A stretch of 64,000 nucleotides of DNA, from contig NZ_JAFCLU010000010.1 in assembly GCF_018130385.1 (NCBI RefSeq), forward strand, positions 1 to 64,000, written 5' to 3'. The DNA comes from Bradyrhizobium sp. AUGA SZCCT0283. GTDB taxonomy: Bacteria > Pseudomonadota > Alphaproteobacteria > Rhizobiales > Xanthobacteraceae. The position numbers were made by a program, and so were the translations under genes. The notes beneath the pieces were generated by a model. That model had not been told where the DNA came from. It saw nothing but the letters and a program-made list of their open reading frames with translations, and did not search any database. Shown in pieces: positions 55,492 to 64,000 of the stretch (within the stretch, counting starts at the first letter, position 1; each line of letters starts with the position of its first letter).

Positions 55492-57600
55492 ATGGCCACC
55501 AAGGCAAAGACGCTGCAGGTTAAGGACAAGGAAAAAGACGACAAGGCAGCGGACGCCCCTGAGAAGGACAGCCCCGACGCGCCGTCGCCGTTGCTTGACC
55601 TGTCGGATGCCGCGGTCAAGAAGATGATCAAGCAGGCCAAGAAGCGCGGCTTCGTGACCTTCGATCAGCTCAACGAAGTGCTGCCTTCCGACACCACCTC
55701 GCCCGAACAGATCGAGGACATCATGTCGATGCTCTCGGACATGGGCATCAACGTGTCGGAAGCCGAAGAGGCCGACGCCGACGAGGAAAAGGAAGAGGCC
55801 GACGACGACACCGACAACGAGCTTGTCGAGGTCACGCAGAAGGCCGTCACCGAAGTCAAGAAGTCCGAGCCCGGCGAGCGCACCGACGATCCCGTCCGCA
55901 TGTATCTGCGCGAGATGGGCACGGTGGAATTGCTGTCGCGCGAAGGCGAAATCGCCATCGCCAAGCGCATCGAGGCCGGCCGCGAGGCGATGATCGCGGG
56001 GCTGTGCGAAAGCCCGCTGACCTTCCAGGCCATCATCATCTGGCGCGATGAACTCAACGAAGGAAAGATCTTCCTTCGCGACATCATCGATCTCGAAGCC
56101 ACCTATGCCGGCCCCGACGCCAAGAACAACATGAACCCGGCGTTGATCACAGCCCCCGCCGACGGCGCGGCCGCCAATGGCGAGGCTGCGCCCGCGCATG
56201 TCGCGCCGCCTGCTGCGCCTCCCGCGCCGACCCCGTTCCGCGCCGCGCCCGCGCCCGGCGCCGACACTGAAGAGAAGGATCCGGCCGAAGCCGCCGCCGA
56301 AGGCGACATGGACGACGACGAGTTCGAAAACCAGATGTCGCTCGCCGCCATCGAGGCCGAGCTGAAGCCGAAGGTGGTCGAAACTTTCGACAAGATCGCC
56401 TCCGAGTACAAGAAGCTGCGCCGTCTGCAGGAACAGGATATCGCCAACCAGCTGCAGAGCGAGTCGCTGTCGCCGTCGCAGGAGCGCAAGTACAAGAAGC
56501 TGAAGGACGAAATCATCGTCGAGGTGAAGTCGCTGCGCCTGAACCAGGCCCGTATCGATTCGCTGGTCGAGCAGCTCTACGACATCAACAAGAAGCTGGT
56601 CTCGTTCGAGGGCCGCCTGCTGCGCCTCGGCGACAGCCACGGCGTCGCGCGCGAGGACTTTTTGCGCAACTACCAGGGCTCGGAGCTCGATCCGCGCTGG
56701 CTCAACCGGGTCTCGAAACTCTCCGCCAAGGGCTGGAAGAATTTCGTCCATCACGAGAAGGACCGCATCAAGGAGCTGCGCCACGAGATCCAGTCGCTGG
56801 CGGCGCTCACCGGGCTCGAGATCGGCGAATTCCGCAAGATCGTGCACGGCGTGCAGAAGGGCGAACGCGAGGCGCGCCAGGCCAAGAAGGAAATGGTCGA
56901 GGCCAATTTGCGTCTCGTGATTTCGATCGCCAAGAAATACACCAACCGCGGCCTGCAGTTCCTCGACCTGATCCAGGAAGGCAACATCGGCCTGATGAAG
57001 GCGGTCGACAAGTTCGAGTATCGCCGCGGCTACAAGTTCTCGACCTACGCGACGTGGTGGATCCGGCAGGCGATCACGCGCTCGATCGCCGACCAGGCGC
57101 GCACCATCCGCATTCCCGTGCACATGATCGAAACCATTAACAAGATCGTGCGCACCAGCCGCCAGATGCTCAACGAGATCGGCCGCGAGCCGACGCCCGA
57201 GGAGCTCGCCGAAAAGCTTGGCATGCCGCTGGAGAAGGTCCGCAAGGTCCTCAAGATCGCGAAAGAGCCGCTCTCGCTGGAAACGCCCGTCGGTGACGAG
57301 GAAGATTCACACCTCGGCGATTTCATCGAGGACAAGAACGCGATCCTGCCCATTGATGCGGCGATCCAGTCCAACCTGCGCGAAACCACCACGCGCGTGC
57401 TGGCCTCGCTCACCCCCCGCGAAGAACGCGTGCTGCGCATGCGCTTCGGCATCGGCATGAACACCGACCACACGCTGGAAGAAGTCGGCCAGCAGTTCTC
57501 GGTGACGAGAGAGCGTATTCGTCAGATCGAGGCGAAAGCGCTGCGCAAGCTGAAGCATCCGTCACGGTCGCGGAAGCTGCGGAGCTTTTTGGATAACTAA
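55492..57600 (+). CDS. rpoD: RNA polymerase sigma factor RpoD
   Basis: 702 residues. Region 1.1 (about 35-110), region 1.2 ([20 protein letters not shown], about 130), a long non-conserved segment with an Ala/Pro-rich insert (about 220-265), region 2 ([20 protein letters not shown], about 470; [20 protein letters not shown]), region 3, and region 4 with HTH ([20 protein letters not shown]). Primary housekeeping sigma. Followed by an intrinsic terminator. Confidence 0.97.
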   Translation: MATKAKTLQVKDKEKDDKAADAPEKDSPDAPSPLLDLSDAAVKKMIKQAKKRGFVTFDQLNEVLPSDTTSPEQIEDIMSMLSDMGINVSEAEEADADEEKEEADDDTDNELVEVTQKAVTEVKKSEPGERTDDPVRMYLREMGTVELLSREGEIAIAKRIEAGREAMIAGLCESPLTFQAIIIWRDELNEGKIFLRDIIDLEATYAGPDAKNNMNPALITAPADGAAANGEAAPAHVAPPAAPPAPTPFRAAPAPGADTEEKDPAEAAAEGDMDDDEFENQMSLAAIEAELKPKVVETFDKIASEYKKLRRLQEQDIANQLQSESLSPSQERKYKKLKDEIIVEVKSLRLNQARIDSLVEQLYDINKKLVSFEGRLLRLGDSHGVAREDFLRNYQGSELDPRWLNRVSKLSAKGWKNFVHHEKDRIKELRHEIQSLAALTGLEIGEFRKIVHGVQKGEREARQAKKEMVEANLRLVISIAKKYTNRGLQFLDLIQEGNIGLMKAVDKFEYRRGYKFSTYATWWIRQAITRSIADQARTIRIPVHMIETINKIVRTSRQMLNEIGREPTPEELAEKLGMPLEKVRKVLKIAKEPLSLETPVGDEEDSHLGDFIEDKNAILPIDAAIQSNLRETTTRVLASLTPREERVLRMRFGIGMNTDHTLEEVGQQFSVTRERIRQIEAKALRKLKHPSRSRKLRSFLDN

Positions 57601-57625
57601 TTCCACGGACATCCATCCAAATGAA

Positions 57626-57656
57626 AACGGCGGGCAAAAGCCCGCCGTTCTTGTTT
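57626..57656 (+). terminator. intrinsic terminator after rpoD
   Basis: Stem AACGGCGGGC/GCCCGCCGTT with an AAAA loop followed by CTTGTTT, 25 bases after the rpoD stop. Confidence 0.8.
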
Positions 57657-57675
57657 CTGATCCGACTCTAGCCCC

Positions 57676-57785
57676 GTCATTGCGAGCGAAGCGAAGCAAT
57701 CCACCGCGCCGCAAGCGAAGGCATGGATTGCTTCGTCGCTATAGCTCCCTTGCGCAAACGCTTCGCGTTTGTCGCAGGCAATGAC
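57676..57785. repeat. REP-like repeat, GTCATTGCGAGC family
   Basis: GTCATTGCGAGCGAAGCGAA ... CAATGAC with a TGGATTGCTTCGTCGCTAT inner part. Fourth copy in the window. Confidence 0.75.
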
Positions 57786-57808
57786 GCGGAGAGAGCCGAA
57801 TGCAATGT

Positions 57809-58045
57809 CTATTTCTTCTTCGCCCCGACCCGGCTGATGCTCTTGATCGCCAGCGGCGTGCGGCCGGATTTTGCGGCGATTTCGCGGTCCTGTTCCATGA
57901 TGTAGCCGCGCGCAGGCTCGTCGCCGTCGAGCCCGCCGAGCAGCTCGGAAGGCACGCGCCGGTTGGAGCGCTGGGAGTCGTCTTCATAGACGACGTTGAA
58001 AAAGGCGAATTCGCCTTTGGGATTGGTCCCGGGTTTCTTGGCCAT
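57809..58045 (-). CDS. small conserved basic/acidic protein
   Basis: 78 residues from the ATG at 58045 (MAKKPGTNPKGEFAFFNVVY). A central EDDSQRSNRRVPSELLGG segment and a basic tail SRVGAKKK. No signal or membrane segment. Conserved-looking rhizobial protein of unknown function; the longer frame upstream is rejected. Confidence 0.6.
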   Translation of the reverse strand: MAKKPGTNPKGEFAFFNVVYEDDSQRSNRRVPSELLGGLDGDEPARGYIMEQDREIAAKSGRTPLAIKSISRVGAKKK

Positions 58046-58121
58046 GGGCGGCTTTTCTTCGATCAGGGCGACGTTGTCAAAGAAAAATAGCCGGTATTCT
58101 GCAGCCGGATTGAGCTTAAGC

Positions 58122-58649
58122 CTACGCCGCCGAAGCCGAGCCCATGCCGGCCTCACTACGCCCCTTCTGCTGGCTCGCCAGAATGCTTTGCCACAGTGCG
58201 GCAACGCTGCGCTGCGTCTCCGGCGCGATCAGGCAGTGGCCCTGATTGTCGAAGCCGCAGAATTTGGCTGATGCGTCCTGGCGCACGCGCGCGAAGGCCT
58301 CGTTGATCGCTTCGAGGCATTCGATGACCTGCTCGATGTCCTGCAGCCGCGTGTGATAGAGGATGTCGATCAGGCGGAACGCCATCACGGGCGGCTGTCC
58401 GAACGAAATGCCCGGCCGTGCGAATTCGAAGAACACGTTGAACGCCGGCATCATGCCCTTGATCTGCGCCAGCACCGCGGCGGCGTCCTCGGTCGTGCAG
58501 GCGACCAGGTGCGCCGCTTGCGGATGTTCCGCAGCCGCCGGCGCGTCGGCCGCCAGCCCGAGCGAAGCAAGGACTTCATGTTCGATCCACTGCCGGACCT
58601 GGGCAGGGGCATTGCGGATCTGGTCCGTGGTTAGGGTAATTCCGATCAT
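58122..58649 (-). CDS. hypothetical protein
   Basis: 175 residues (MIGITLTTDQIRNAPAQVRQ...), soluble and largely helical. VVACTTE-type stretch LVACTTEDAAAVLAQIKGMM, then FEFARPGISFGQPPVMAFRL. No family recognised, but codon use and length support a real gene. Confidence 0.6.
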   Translation of the reverse strand: MIGITLTTDQIRNAPAQVRQWIEHEVLASLGLAADAPAAAEHPQAAHLVACTTEDAAAVLAQIKGMMPAFNVFFEFARPGISFGQPPVMAFRLIDILYHTRLQDIEQVIECLEAINEAFARVRQDASAKFCGFDNQGHCLIAPETQRSVAALWQSILASQQKGRSEAGMGSASAA

Positions 58650-58752
58650 CGAGGCTCTCCTTTGGCCTCGATCCTAGGAAAGCCGGCGCGCGGGAATATT
58701 GACGCGGATCAAGCGTATCCGTGGAAGCGGGGGGCCGGGCGTGGTCAGGCCC

Positions 58753-59142
58753 TCAGCGGGAATGCCTCGCCTGGGCCAGCGCGCGTGCCGGCCGCGCCAC
58801 CGGCGCCGGCGGGCCGCGCCGCTCTTCGTCATCGGCGGCCCGGCCCATGGCCATGATGGCGGTGCCCATCGCGGCTGAGCCGAAAGTGACGACGAAGCCG
58901 AACAGCAGCAGCCCGAGCGCGGTGCCGGGCGAGGAGTCGGCGAAAATCAGATGCCGCAAGCCGCCGGGATTGAGCGCCAGCAGCCCGCCGACCACCAGCG
59001 TCGCCAGCGTCACGCCCGCGGCGAGGTTGATGGCGAGCAGCCGGAACAGCGGCACGCGGAGGAAATTAAACCTCCGGGGCATCCGTCTTTCGCTTTGTCG
59101 CTCGTCGGCCACTGCAGTTCGCCTTTTGCTGGCACGACCCAT
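58753..59142 (-). CDS. two-helix membrane protein
   Basis: 129 residues. A basic N-terminus, two membrane helices (LAINLAAGVTLATLVVGGLL, about 36-55; LGLLLFGFVVTFGSAAMGTA, about 77-96) and a Pro/Arg-rich cytoplasmic tail. Family unknown; similar short proteins occur in Bradyrhizobium. Confidence 0.6.
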   Translation of the reverse strand: MGRASKRRTAVADERQSERRMPRRFNFLRVPLFRLLAINLAAGVTLATLVVGGLLALNPGGLRHLIFADSSPGTALGLLLFGFVVTFGSAAMGTAIMAMGRAADDEERRGPPAPVARPARALAQARHSR

Positions 59143-59203
59143 TCTATCAGAACTCCGTGGCAGGCTGAAAGTTCGTCGCTGGTCGCGCGCCTTCCCGCTT
59201 GCC

Positions 59204-59305
59204 TTACGGCGCCACCAGCTCCGCCCGCCGGTTCAGCGCGCGGCCGGCCTCATTGGCATTGGAGCCCACTGGCGCGAGGAAGCCGACGCCCGCGGTGCGC
59301 AGCCG
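59204..59305 (-). pseudogene. duplicated 3' end of ompA-like gene
   Basis: 101 bases match 60987-61087 (the ompA 3' end) at about 89% identity with no gap. It encodes RLRTAGVGFLAPVGSN then GRALNRRAELVAP and a stop, but the rest of an ompA gene is absent. Direct repeat flanking the glycosidase gene. Confidence 0.75.
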
Positions 59306-59356
59306 CCTTCCCCTCGCCGGCGGTGCGGCCAAGGGCCGAACGGAATTCGGAAAAAT

Positions 59357-60937
59357 TCAATCGCATGCCGGATTGTTGGCATCTTCGACCGTGAGGAACG
59401 TCATCGTGGCCGGTCCGATCTCGATCGGACCTGGTGGCGACGTCACCGCGGCAAACCGCGGAAGATCGTCATTCGGTCCGAGTTCCAAAGCCGTTCCATT
59501 CAGCTTCACGCCGGCGCCCTGCAGATCATCCGCCGACAGCGTGTAACGCTCGCTTGACCCGGGCAATCGCAAGGTCACGGCGGTTGTCCTGTCCGTATTG
59601 ATGGCCAGCAGTGTGACGGCCCCACGCGCGCCCCGTCGGCAATGCGCATAGAGGTGCGTCCCATCGTGCACGCCGGCGTCGAGAGCAATTGTGCCCATCA
59701 GCCTGCGCCACAGCAGCGCCGCCCAATAGTTTGGCCGCGGCCGCAACGTTTTCTCGTCGAGCAGGCCGTAATCGCTTGCGGCAAGCGTGTTGTGCGCAAC
59801 CACCTGAACGCCGGCCCTGGCAAGCCGGCCAAGTTGATCGAGATATCGGAACGTATCGAGGAAAGTGGAAGCCCAGGGATTGCCGCCGCAAGCTGCCTCG
59901 GCGGTTTCGGTCAGCCACATCGGCTTATCAGGCGCGAACTCGTCCCTGAGCGATTGGTAAAACGCGAGCGTTTGGCCCGTGCTCGCCAGCCGCGTTTCCG
60001 AAAGCGCGGCCTCGGGCGTGGTTTGACCCGGAGCGCATCGTTGCGACAGCGCGCCGTAGTGATGATAGGAAAAAGCGTCGATGCCGGGGCCGGATGCTGC
60101 AAGCAGGTCGCGCGTAGCGATGAAATCGGCGCTGGATTGCGGGGGTGATTGCGACGCTGTTGTCTCGCCGATCGAACCGGGGCCCAGAACCATCACATCC
60201 GGTTCGCTCGCTTTGATGAACGCAACAAAGGTTTTGAAGTCCCGCCCGTAAGCTGCCGCGTCATATCCTTTCGGTGCGCCACCCATCGCGGCCAGCGTCG
60301 GCTCGTTCATGAACTCGGCGGCGGCAATTCTGCCACCGACCGATCTGGTATAGGCGAACAAACGCCGCGCCTGATCGCTCTGCCATCGGCCTGCCGCGTC
60401 CCGGACACCGGGGCTAATCGCCATCGAGGTCACGATCTCTGCGCTGGCGGCGTGGGCAAAGTCGATGACAGCTTTCCAGCGCTCGCGGCTCAGCACCGCG
60501 CGGAAGCCGCTGGGCGGCGTTGCGGGCGCATCATCGCTTTCAGCAAAGTATGTGGTGTTGGCCCAGGTGCCGCTGACGCGCATATAGGCCGGCGCCAGCG
60601 CCGCAGCCAATGCACGCAGTCGCGGGTTCGACAGGTCGATCGGCTCCCGATACGCGTAGAGATCGCTATTGCTGCCTGCCGGAACATTTTCGGCATTCAC
60701 CGCGTCGCGCGCCGACGGCGCTGCGGCACTCGCCCTGTACGGCTTCCAGAACCGTCCGCCGGTGACCTCGACCATTTCGACGTTATACGATTGAAAGCGC
60801 GCGTCGATGGTACCGAGGCGGGGTAATCGTGAAGGGTCTACGGAGATCGTTGGCGCCTGCGCGGTGGCCTTCTGGCTTCCCGTCAGCGCGGCGACCACAA
60901 TTCCCATTCCGACTTTGAAACCACTGGACCTGGTCAT
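59357..60937 (-). CDS. GH79-like (heparanase-type) glycosidase
   Basis: 526 residues from the ATG at 60937 (GAGGA eight bases upstream). Signal peptide about 1-28 (ending TAQA). Clan-A TIM barrel: acid/base Glu in AAEFMNEPTL (about 211), FSYHHYGA (about 293), and nucleophile Glu in PMWLTETAEAACGG (about 343). A C-terminal beta domain follows (LRLPGSSERYTLSADD). Heparanase-like spacing of the acids. Likely acts on a uronic-acid polysaccharide in the periplasm or outside. Lies between an ompA gene and a copy of its 3' end, a sign of insertion. Confidence 0.75.
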   Translation of the reverse strand: MTRSSGFKVGMGIVVAALTGSQKATAQAPTISVDPSRLPRLGTIDARFQSYNVEMVEVTGGRFWKPYRASAAAPSARDAVNAENVPAGSNSDLYAYREPIDLSNPRLRALAAALAPAYMRVSGTWANTTYFAESDDAPATPPSGFRAVLSRERWKAVIDFAHAASAEIVTSMAISPGVRDAAGRWQSDQARRLFAYTRSVGGRIAAAEFMNEPTLAAMGGAPKGYDAAAYGRDFKTFVAFIKASEPDVMVLGPGSIGETTASQSPPQSSADFIATRDLLAASGPGIDAFSYHHYGALSQRCAPGQTTPEAALSETRLASTGQTLAFYQSLRDEFAPDKPMWLTETAEAACGGNPWASTFLDTFRYLDQLGRLARAGVQVVAHNTLAASDYGLLDEKTLRPRPNYWAALLWRRLMGTIALDAGVHDGTHLYAHCRRGARGAVTLLAINTDRTTAVTLRLPGSSERYTLSADDLQGAGVKLNGTALELGPNDDLPRFAAVTSPPGPIEIGPATMTFLTVEDANNPACD

Positions 60938-60985
60938 GGCCATTGTCCTCGGCAGCCAAAGCGGGCCTAGGCCCACGCGTTGAAG

Positions 60986-61930
60986 CTACGGCGCCACCAG
61001 CTCCACCCGCCGGTTCAGCGCGCGGCCGGCATCATTGCCGTTCGAGCCGATGGGGGAGAGGAAGCCGACGCCCGCTGTGCGCAGCCGTCCCTGCGCGATC
61101 CGAAAGTTCTTTACCAACTCGGCGGCGACCGCCTCGGCCCGCCGCCGCGACAGATCAAGATTGTAGTCGTAGGCGCCCTGGTTGTCGGTGTGGCCGACGA
61201 TGAAGACGTTGAGCTGCGGCTGGCCCGCTAACAGCTTTGCGATCTGTTCGAGTGTCGGGCGGCTTTCGGGTTTGACCGCCGCCTTGTCGGTGTCGAAATA
61301 GATGCCATAGAGCGCGATGTGGCCGGCCTCGCCGAGGCCCTTGGCCATGACAACCGCATCCACCATCTTGTTCTCGATCGCGCCGAGTTCGGCTATGACG
61401 AGCTGCGCATAGATCTCGCGGTTGTTCTCGCTGACGATGAGGCCGGCATAGGTCTCGTGGCCGCCGTCCACCTTGCGCCCCGCAAAATAGCGATAGTTGA
61501 AACCGTCCACCCACATCTGCGGGATCGGCAGCGCGTCGATGCTTTCCGAAAACGGAATGCCGCCGCAGGCATCAACGTCGCAGGCAAGCAGCGTTTCGAA
61601 TCCGGCCTTCGCCAGTTGCGTCTCGAAATTGCGCGACACCTCCAGGATCGAGGGGCCGGGATTGGTGCGATAGGCGATACGGGTGATGCGGCCTTCCAGC
61701 CGCCGCGCATCGGTGGGCTGGCCGTCCTTGAAGGCCGCCCCTTGCATTCGCGCCGCATCAAAATCCTTCACCTGATATCCCGTGATCACGCTGCCGCCGA
61801 ACCGCCCGATGCCGGGATAATCTTTTGAGCCGGCCACGTCGCGCGTCTGCGCGGAGGCGTTCATCATCGCGCTAAGCGACAGAGCGAGCAGCAGGAGGAT
61901 CGGCCTGAACAGTGTAAGCGGCAAGCTCAT
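60986..61930 (-). CDS. OmpA-family protein with DUF4892-like domain
   Basis: 314 residues from the ATG at 61930. Signal peptide about 1-27 (ending NASAQ). N-terminal DUF4892-like domain (about 28-185) and C-terminal OmpA peptidoglycan-binding domain (about 200-314) with IYFDTDKAAVKPESRPTLEQ and IVGHTDNQGAYDYNLDLSRR. Anchors to peptidoglycan. Its 3' end is repeated at 59204. Confidence 0.85.
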   Translation of the reverse strand: MSLPLTLFRPILLLLALSLSAMMNASAQTRDVAGSKDYPGIGRFGGSVITGYQVKDFDAARMQGAAFKDGQPTDARRLEGRITRIAYRTNPGPSILEVSRNFETQLAKAGFETLLACDVDACGGIPFSESIDALPIPQMWVDGFNYRYFAGRKVDGGHETYAGLIVSENNREIYAQLVIAELGAIENKMVDAVVMAKGLGEAGHIALYGIYFDTDKAAVKPESRPTLEQIAKLLAGQPQLNVFIVGHTDNQGAYDYNLDLSRRRAEAVAAELVKNFRIAQGRLRTAGVGFLSPIGSNGNDAGRALNRRVELVAP

Positions 61931-62151
61931 GGGAAATCCATTTGTTCGAGAAACGATCGAGGGGACGGGCGAGACGAAGTATGATTTGTAAAGGTCGCGC
62001 TGGCAGATCACCCGGTTCAAATGAGCCGCAATCATGGCCGTTTTCGGGGAGATTCAGTCCGTTGCGTTTTGCCGCAACCCTCGAAGCGCGGCCAGGGACG
62101 TGCTAGAAGCCGATGCTTATTTGCAGTGCTCTCTTAAGGAATGGCTTTTCC

Positions 62152-62943
62152 ATGCTCCGCATCGCATTTGCTTTCAGCGCCACCCTGGCCATGTTCGCAT
62201 GCTTCAACTCGCAGGCCGACGCCGCCCAATGCGGCAGCTCGTCCGCCGGCTTTGCCGCCTGGAAGCAGGAATTCGCGGGCGAAGCGCGGGCCAAGGGCAT
62301 CAGCGCCGCGACCATCCAGGCCCTGATGGCGACGAACTACGCGCAAGCGACCATCAATGCCGACCGCGGCCAGCGCAGTTTCAATCTCTCGCTCGACCAG
62401 TTTCTCGCCAAGCGCGGGGCCACGACCATCGTCGCGAAGGGACGGCAACTGAAGGCGTCGCAGGGCGCGCTGTTCGCTTCCATTCAGAGCCGTTACGGTG
62501 TGCCGCCCGGGCCGCTGCTCGCCATCTGGGGAATGGAGACCGGCTTCGGCAGCCAGCGCGGCAACCAGAACATGCTCGCCTCGATCGCGACGCTGGCCTA
62601 TGACTGCCGGCGCTCGGAATATTTCACCGAGCATCTTTACGCGGCGCTGCAATTGATCGATCGCGGCGCGCTCTCGCCGGCGCAGCGCGGCTCCATGCAT
62701 GGCGAAGTCGGACAGACGCAGTTCATGCCCAAGGCCATTTTGGCCTATGGCACCGGCAATCTCGAAAACGCCGCCAATGCGCTGACCTCGACCGCAAACT
62801 TTTTGAAGGCGCATGGCTGGCGCACCGGCGCGGGCTACCAACCGGGCGAGCCGAATTTTGCCGCCATCCAGGCCTGGAATGCCGCCGGCGTCTATCAGAA
62901 AGCGATCGCGCTGATGGGCCGCCAGATCGACGGCGGCGAGTAG
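62152..62943 (+). CDS. MltB-type lytic murein transglycosylase
   Basis: 263 residues from the ATG at 62152. Signal peptide about 1-26. Catalytic Glu in IWGMETGFGSQRGNQNML (about 129), with GEVGQTQFMPKAILAYG (about 184) and the typical C-terminal AGYQPGEPNFAAIQAWNAAG. Cleaves peptidoglycan glycan strands in the periplasm. A related gene follows at 63173 with a MITE-like repeat between. Confidence 0.9.
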   Translation: MLRIAFAFSATLAMFACFNSQADAAQCGSSSAGFAAWKQEFAGEARAKGISAATIQALMATNYAQATINADRGQRSFNLSLDQFLAKRGATTIVAKGRQLKASQGALFASIQSRYGVPPGPLLAIWGMETGFGSQRGNQNMLASIATLAYDCRRSEYFTEHLYAALQLIDRGALSPAQRGSMHGEVGQTQFMPKAILAYGTGNLENAANALTSTANFLKAHGWRTGAGYQPGEPNFAAIQAWNAAGVYQKAIALMGRQIDGGE

Positions 62944-62971
62944 GAGGTTCACAACCGAAGCCAATCGCGTC

Positions 62972-63112
62972 GTCGTCCCTGCCTAGAGCGCAATTGCGCA
63001 CGGGAGCAGGGACCCATAACCACAGGCGGCAATTGTTGAAGCGAAGGCGTCAACCAGCCCGCCTTAACAATGTCGGCCGCGGCGTATGGGTCCCCGCGTG
63101 CGCGGGGACGAC
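62972..63112. repeat. MITE-like inverted repeat, GTCGTCCCTGC family
   Basis: GTCGTCCCTGCC at the left and GCGCGGGGACGAC at the right, sharing the inner ACCCATAACCACAGGCGGC and GGCGTATGGGTCC with the copy at 40661. The left arm is interrupted by GAGCGCAATTGCGCACGG. Confidence 0.7.
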
Positions 63113-63172
63113 GAGGTTTCGTGCGTCGCTTTCCCATGGCATGATCGCCCCCAGAGCTAACAAGGGATTCGC

Positions 63173-63979
63173 ATGCGCATACTTCGTTGGGCCATTTTCC
63201 TCGGCGCCGTCATCTGCTCCACCCCCACTTACGCCGCCCGCTGCGGTGGCGATTTCAACACCTTCGTGGCGGCGATGTCGCAGGAGGCGGCGGCTGCCGG
63301 GATTTCGCAAGCCGTGATCAGCCAGGCGCTTTCGGGCGTGACGCAGGACCCGGCGGTGCTGTCCTTCGACCGCCGCCAGCGCGGTACCTTCAACAAGTCG
63401 TTCGAGCAGTATGTCTCCACCCGCGTCGGCCCCGGGCGCATCAACATCGGCCGGCAGATGCTGCAGCGGCACGGATCATTGCTGGCGCGCATCGAGCAGA
63501 AGTTTGGGGTGCCGCCGGAAATCGTGGTCGCGATCTGGGGGCTGGAGTCGGATTTCGGCAAGGGCGACATCGGCAAGATGCCTGTCATCCGCACGCTGGC
63601 CACCATGGCGCATGATTGCCGCCGCACCGAACTGTTCCAGGGCGAACTGCTCGCGGCGCTGAAGATCGTGCAACGCGGCGATCTGCCCTTGCGCGATCTG
63701 ATCGGCGCCTTCGCCGGCGAAATCGGCCAGACGCAATTTCTGCCGTCGTCCTACATCAAGTACGGCGTTGACTTCGACGGCAACGGCCATGTCGACCTCC
63801 GCCACAGCGTGCCCGATGTGCTCGCCTCCACCGCGAACCTGCTGCACACCAGCGGCTTCAAGGGCGGCGCGCCGTATGGCGAAGGCACCGCGAATTTCGA
63901 AGCGATGCGCGAGTGGAACAGGGCCACGATCTACCGAAAGACGATCGGGTACTTTGCGGACAGGCTGGTCGGGCGGTAA
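63173..63979 (+). CDS. MltB-type lytic murein transglycosylase
   Basis: 268 residues. Signal peptide about 1-21. Catalytic Glu in IWGLESDFGKGDIGKMPVIR (about 124), GEIGQTQFLPSSYIKYG (about 181) and DVLASTANLLHTSGFKGGAP. Paralogue of the gene at 62152; the two flank a repeat and probably arose by duplication. Full length, with 21 bases of sequence left after it. Confidence 0.9.
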   Translation: MRILRWAIFLGAVICSTPTYAARCGGDFNTFVAAMSQEAAAAGISQAVISQALSGVTQDPAVLSFDRRQRGTFNKSFEQYVSTRVGPGRINIGRQMLQRHGSLLARIEQKFGVPPEIVVAIWGLESDFGKGDIGKMPVIRTLATMAHDCRRTELFQGELLAALKIVQRGDLPLRDLIGAFAGEIGQTQFLPSSYIKYGVDFDGNGHVDLRHSVPDVLASTANLLHTSGFKGGAPYGEGTANFEAMREWNRATIYRKTIGYFADRLVGR

Positions 63980-64000
63980 GAGCTTCGTGGCTTCGTAGGG

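Overview
The window looks like a chromosomal segment of a Bradyrhizobium-type alphaproteobacterium (Nitrobacteraceae). The basis is high GC, housekeeping proteins of Rhizobiales style (CarA/CarB, GreA, TrxB, DnaG, RpoD), a tRNA-His 3' half with an A73 discriminator as in alphaproteobacteria, many small secreted proteins of a rhizobial kind, and several dispersed palindromic repeat families. Species cannot be fixed from the sequence alone.

Left accessory region (1-13088). It opens inside a gene cut by the window edge, then holds small hypotheticals, two secreted proteins (one with two beta/gamma-crystallin-like motifs), a truncated ABC substrate-binding protein gene and a group II intron whose reverse transcriptase has been deleted. 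From about 4780 to 13088, one minus-strand gene train with 1-4 bp overlaps reads: broken tyrosine integrase, small proteins, AlpA/MerR-like regulator, VapE-type helicase, 9-bp direct repeats, HK97 prohead protease, small proteins, HNH nuclease, small terminase. No large terminase, portal, major capsid or tail gene is present. The region ends in a tRNA-His 3' half that starts exactly at the anticodon loop, a typical attachment site. The best reading is a decayed phage satellite or prophage remnant integrated in tRNA-His, with the other junction beyond the left edge.

Core region (13089-64000). 13-20 kb: an orphan ParA, a DapA-family aldolase, LysR-TrxB, an Lrp regulator, DoxX and small membrane proteins. 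20.9-34 kb: GreA, CarB behind a close-set terminator-like hairpin, an unusual tRNA-Cys-like gene, a methyltransferase, Dps, a DUF1254 protein, a periplasmic adaptor gene with an in-frame stop, a cupin, a thioesterase and CarA. 34-45 kb: a hydrolase, a YqeY-family protein, a frameshifted folE, a Rieske/FAD reductase, an acyl-CoA synthetase, MarR, a hybrid sensor kinase and an ArsR/SRPBCC pair under a probable leaderless self-regulated promoter. 45-53 kb: an LVIVD-repeat protein, LysE exporter, DUF3592, an N-formylglutamate amidohydrolase, two transglutaminase-like proteins, a GGCT-fold protein and a chlorite-dismutase-family protein. 53-57.6 kb: dnaG and rpoD, adjacent as in the macromolecular synthesis operon. 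57.8-64 kb: small conserved proteins, a GH79-like glycosidase flanked by an ompA gene and a duplicated ompA 3' end, and two MltB-type lytic transglycosylases.

Recent gene decay is frequent: integrase, group II intron, ABC binding protein, DUF1254 fragment, the adaptor gene and folE are all broken. Single-base lesions should be checked against sequencing error before being read as biology.
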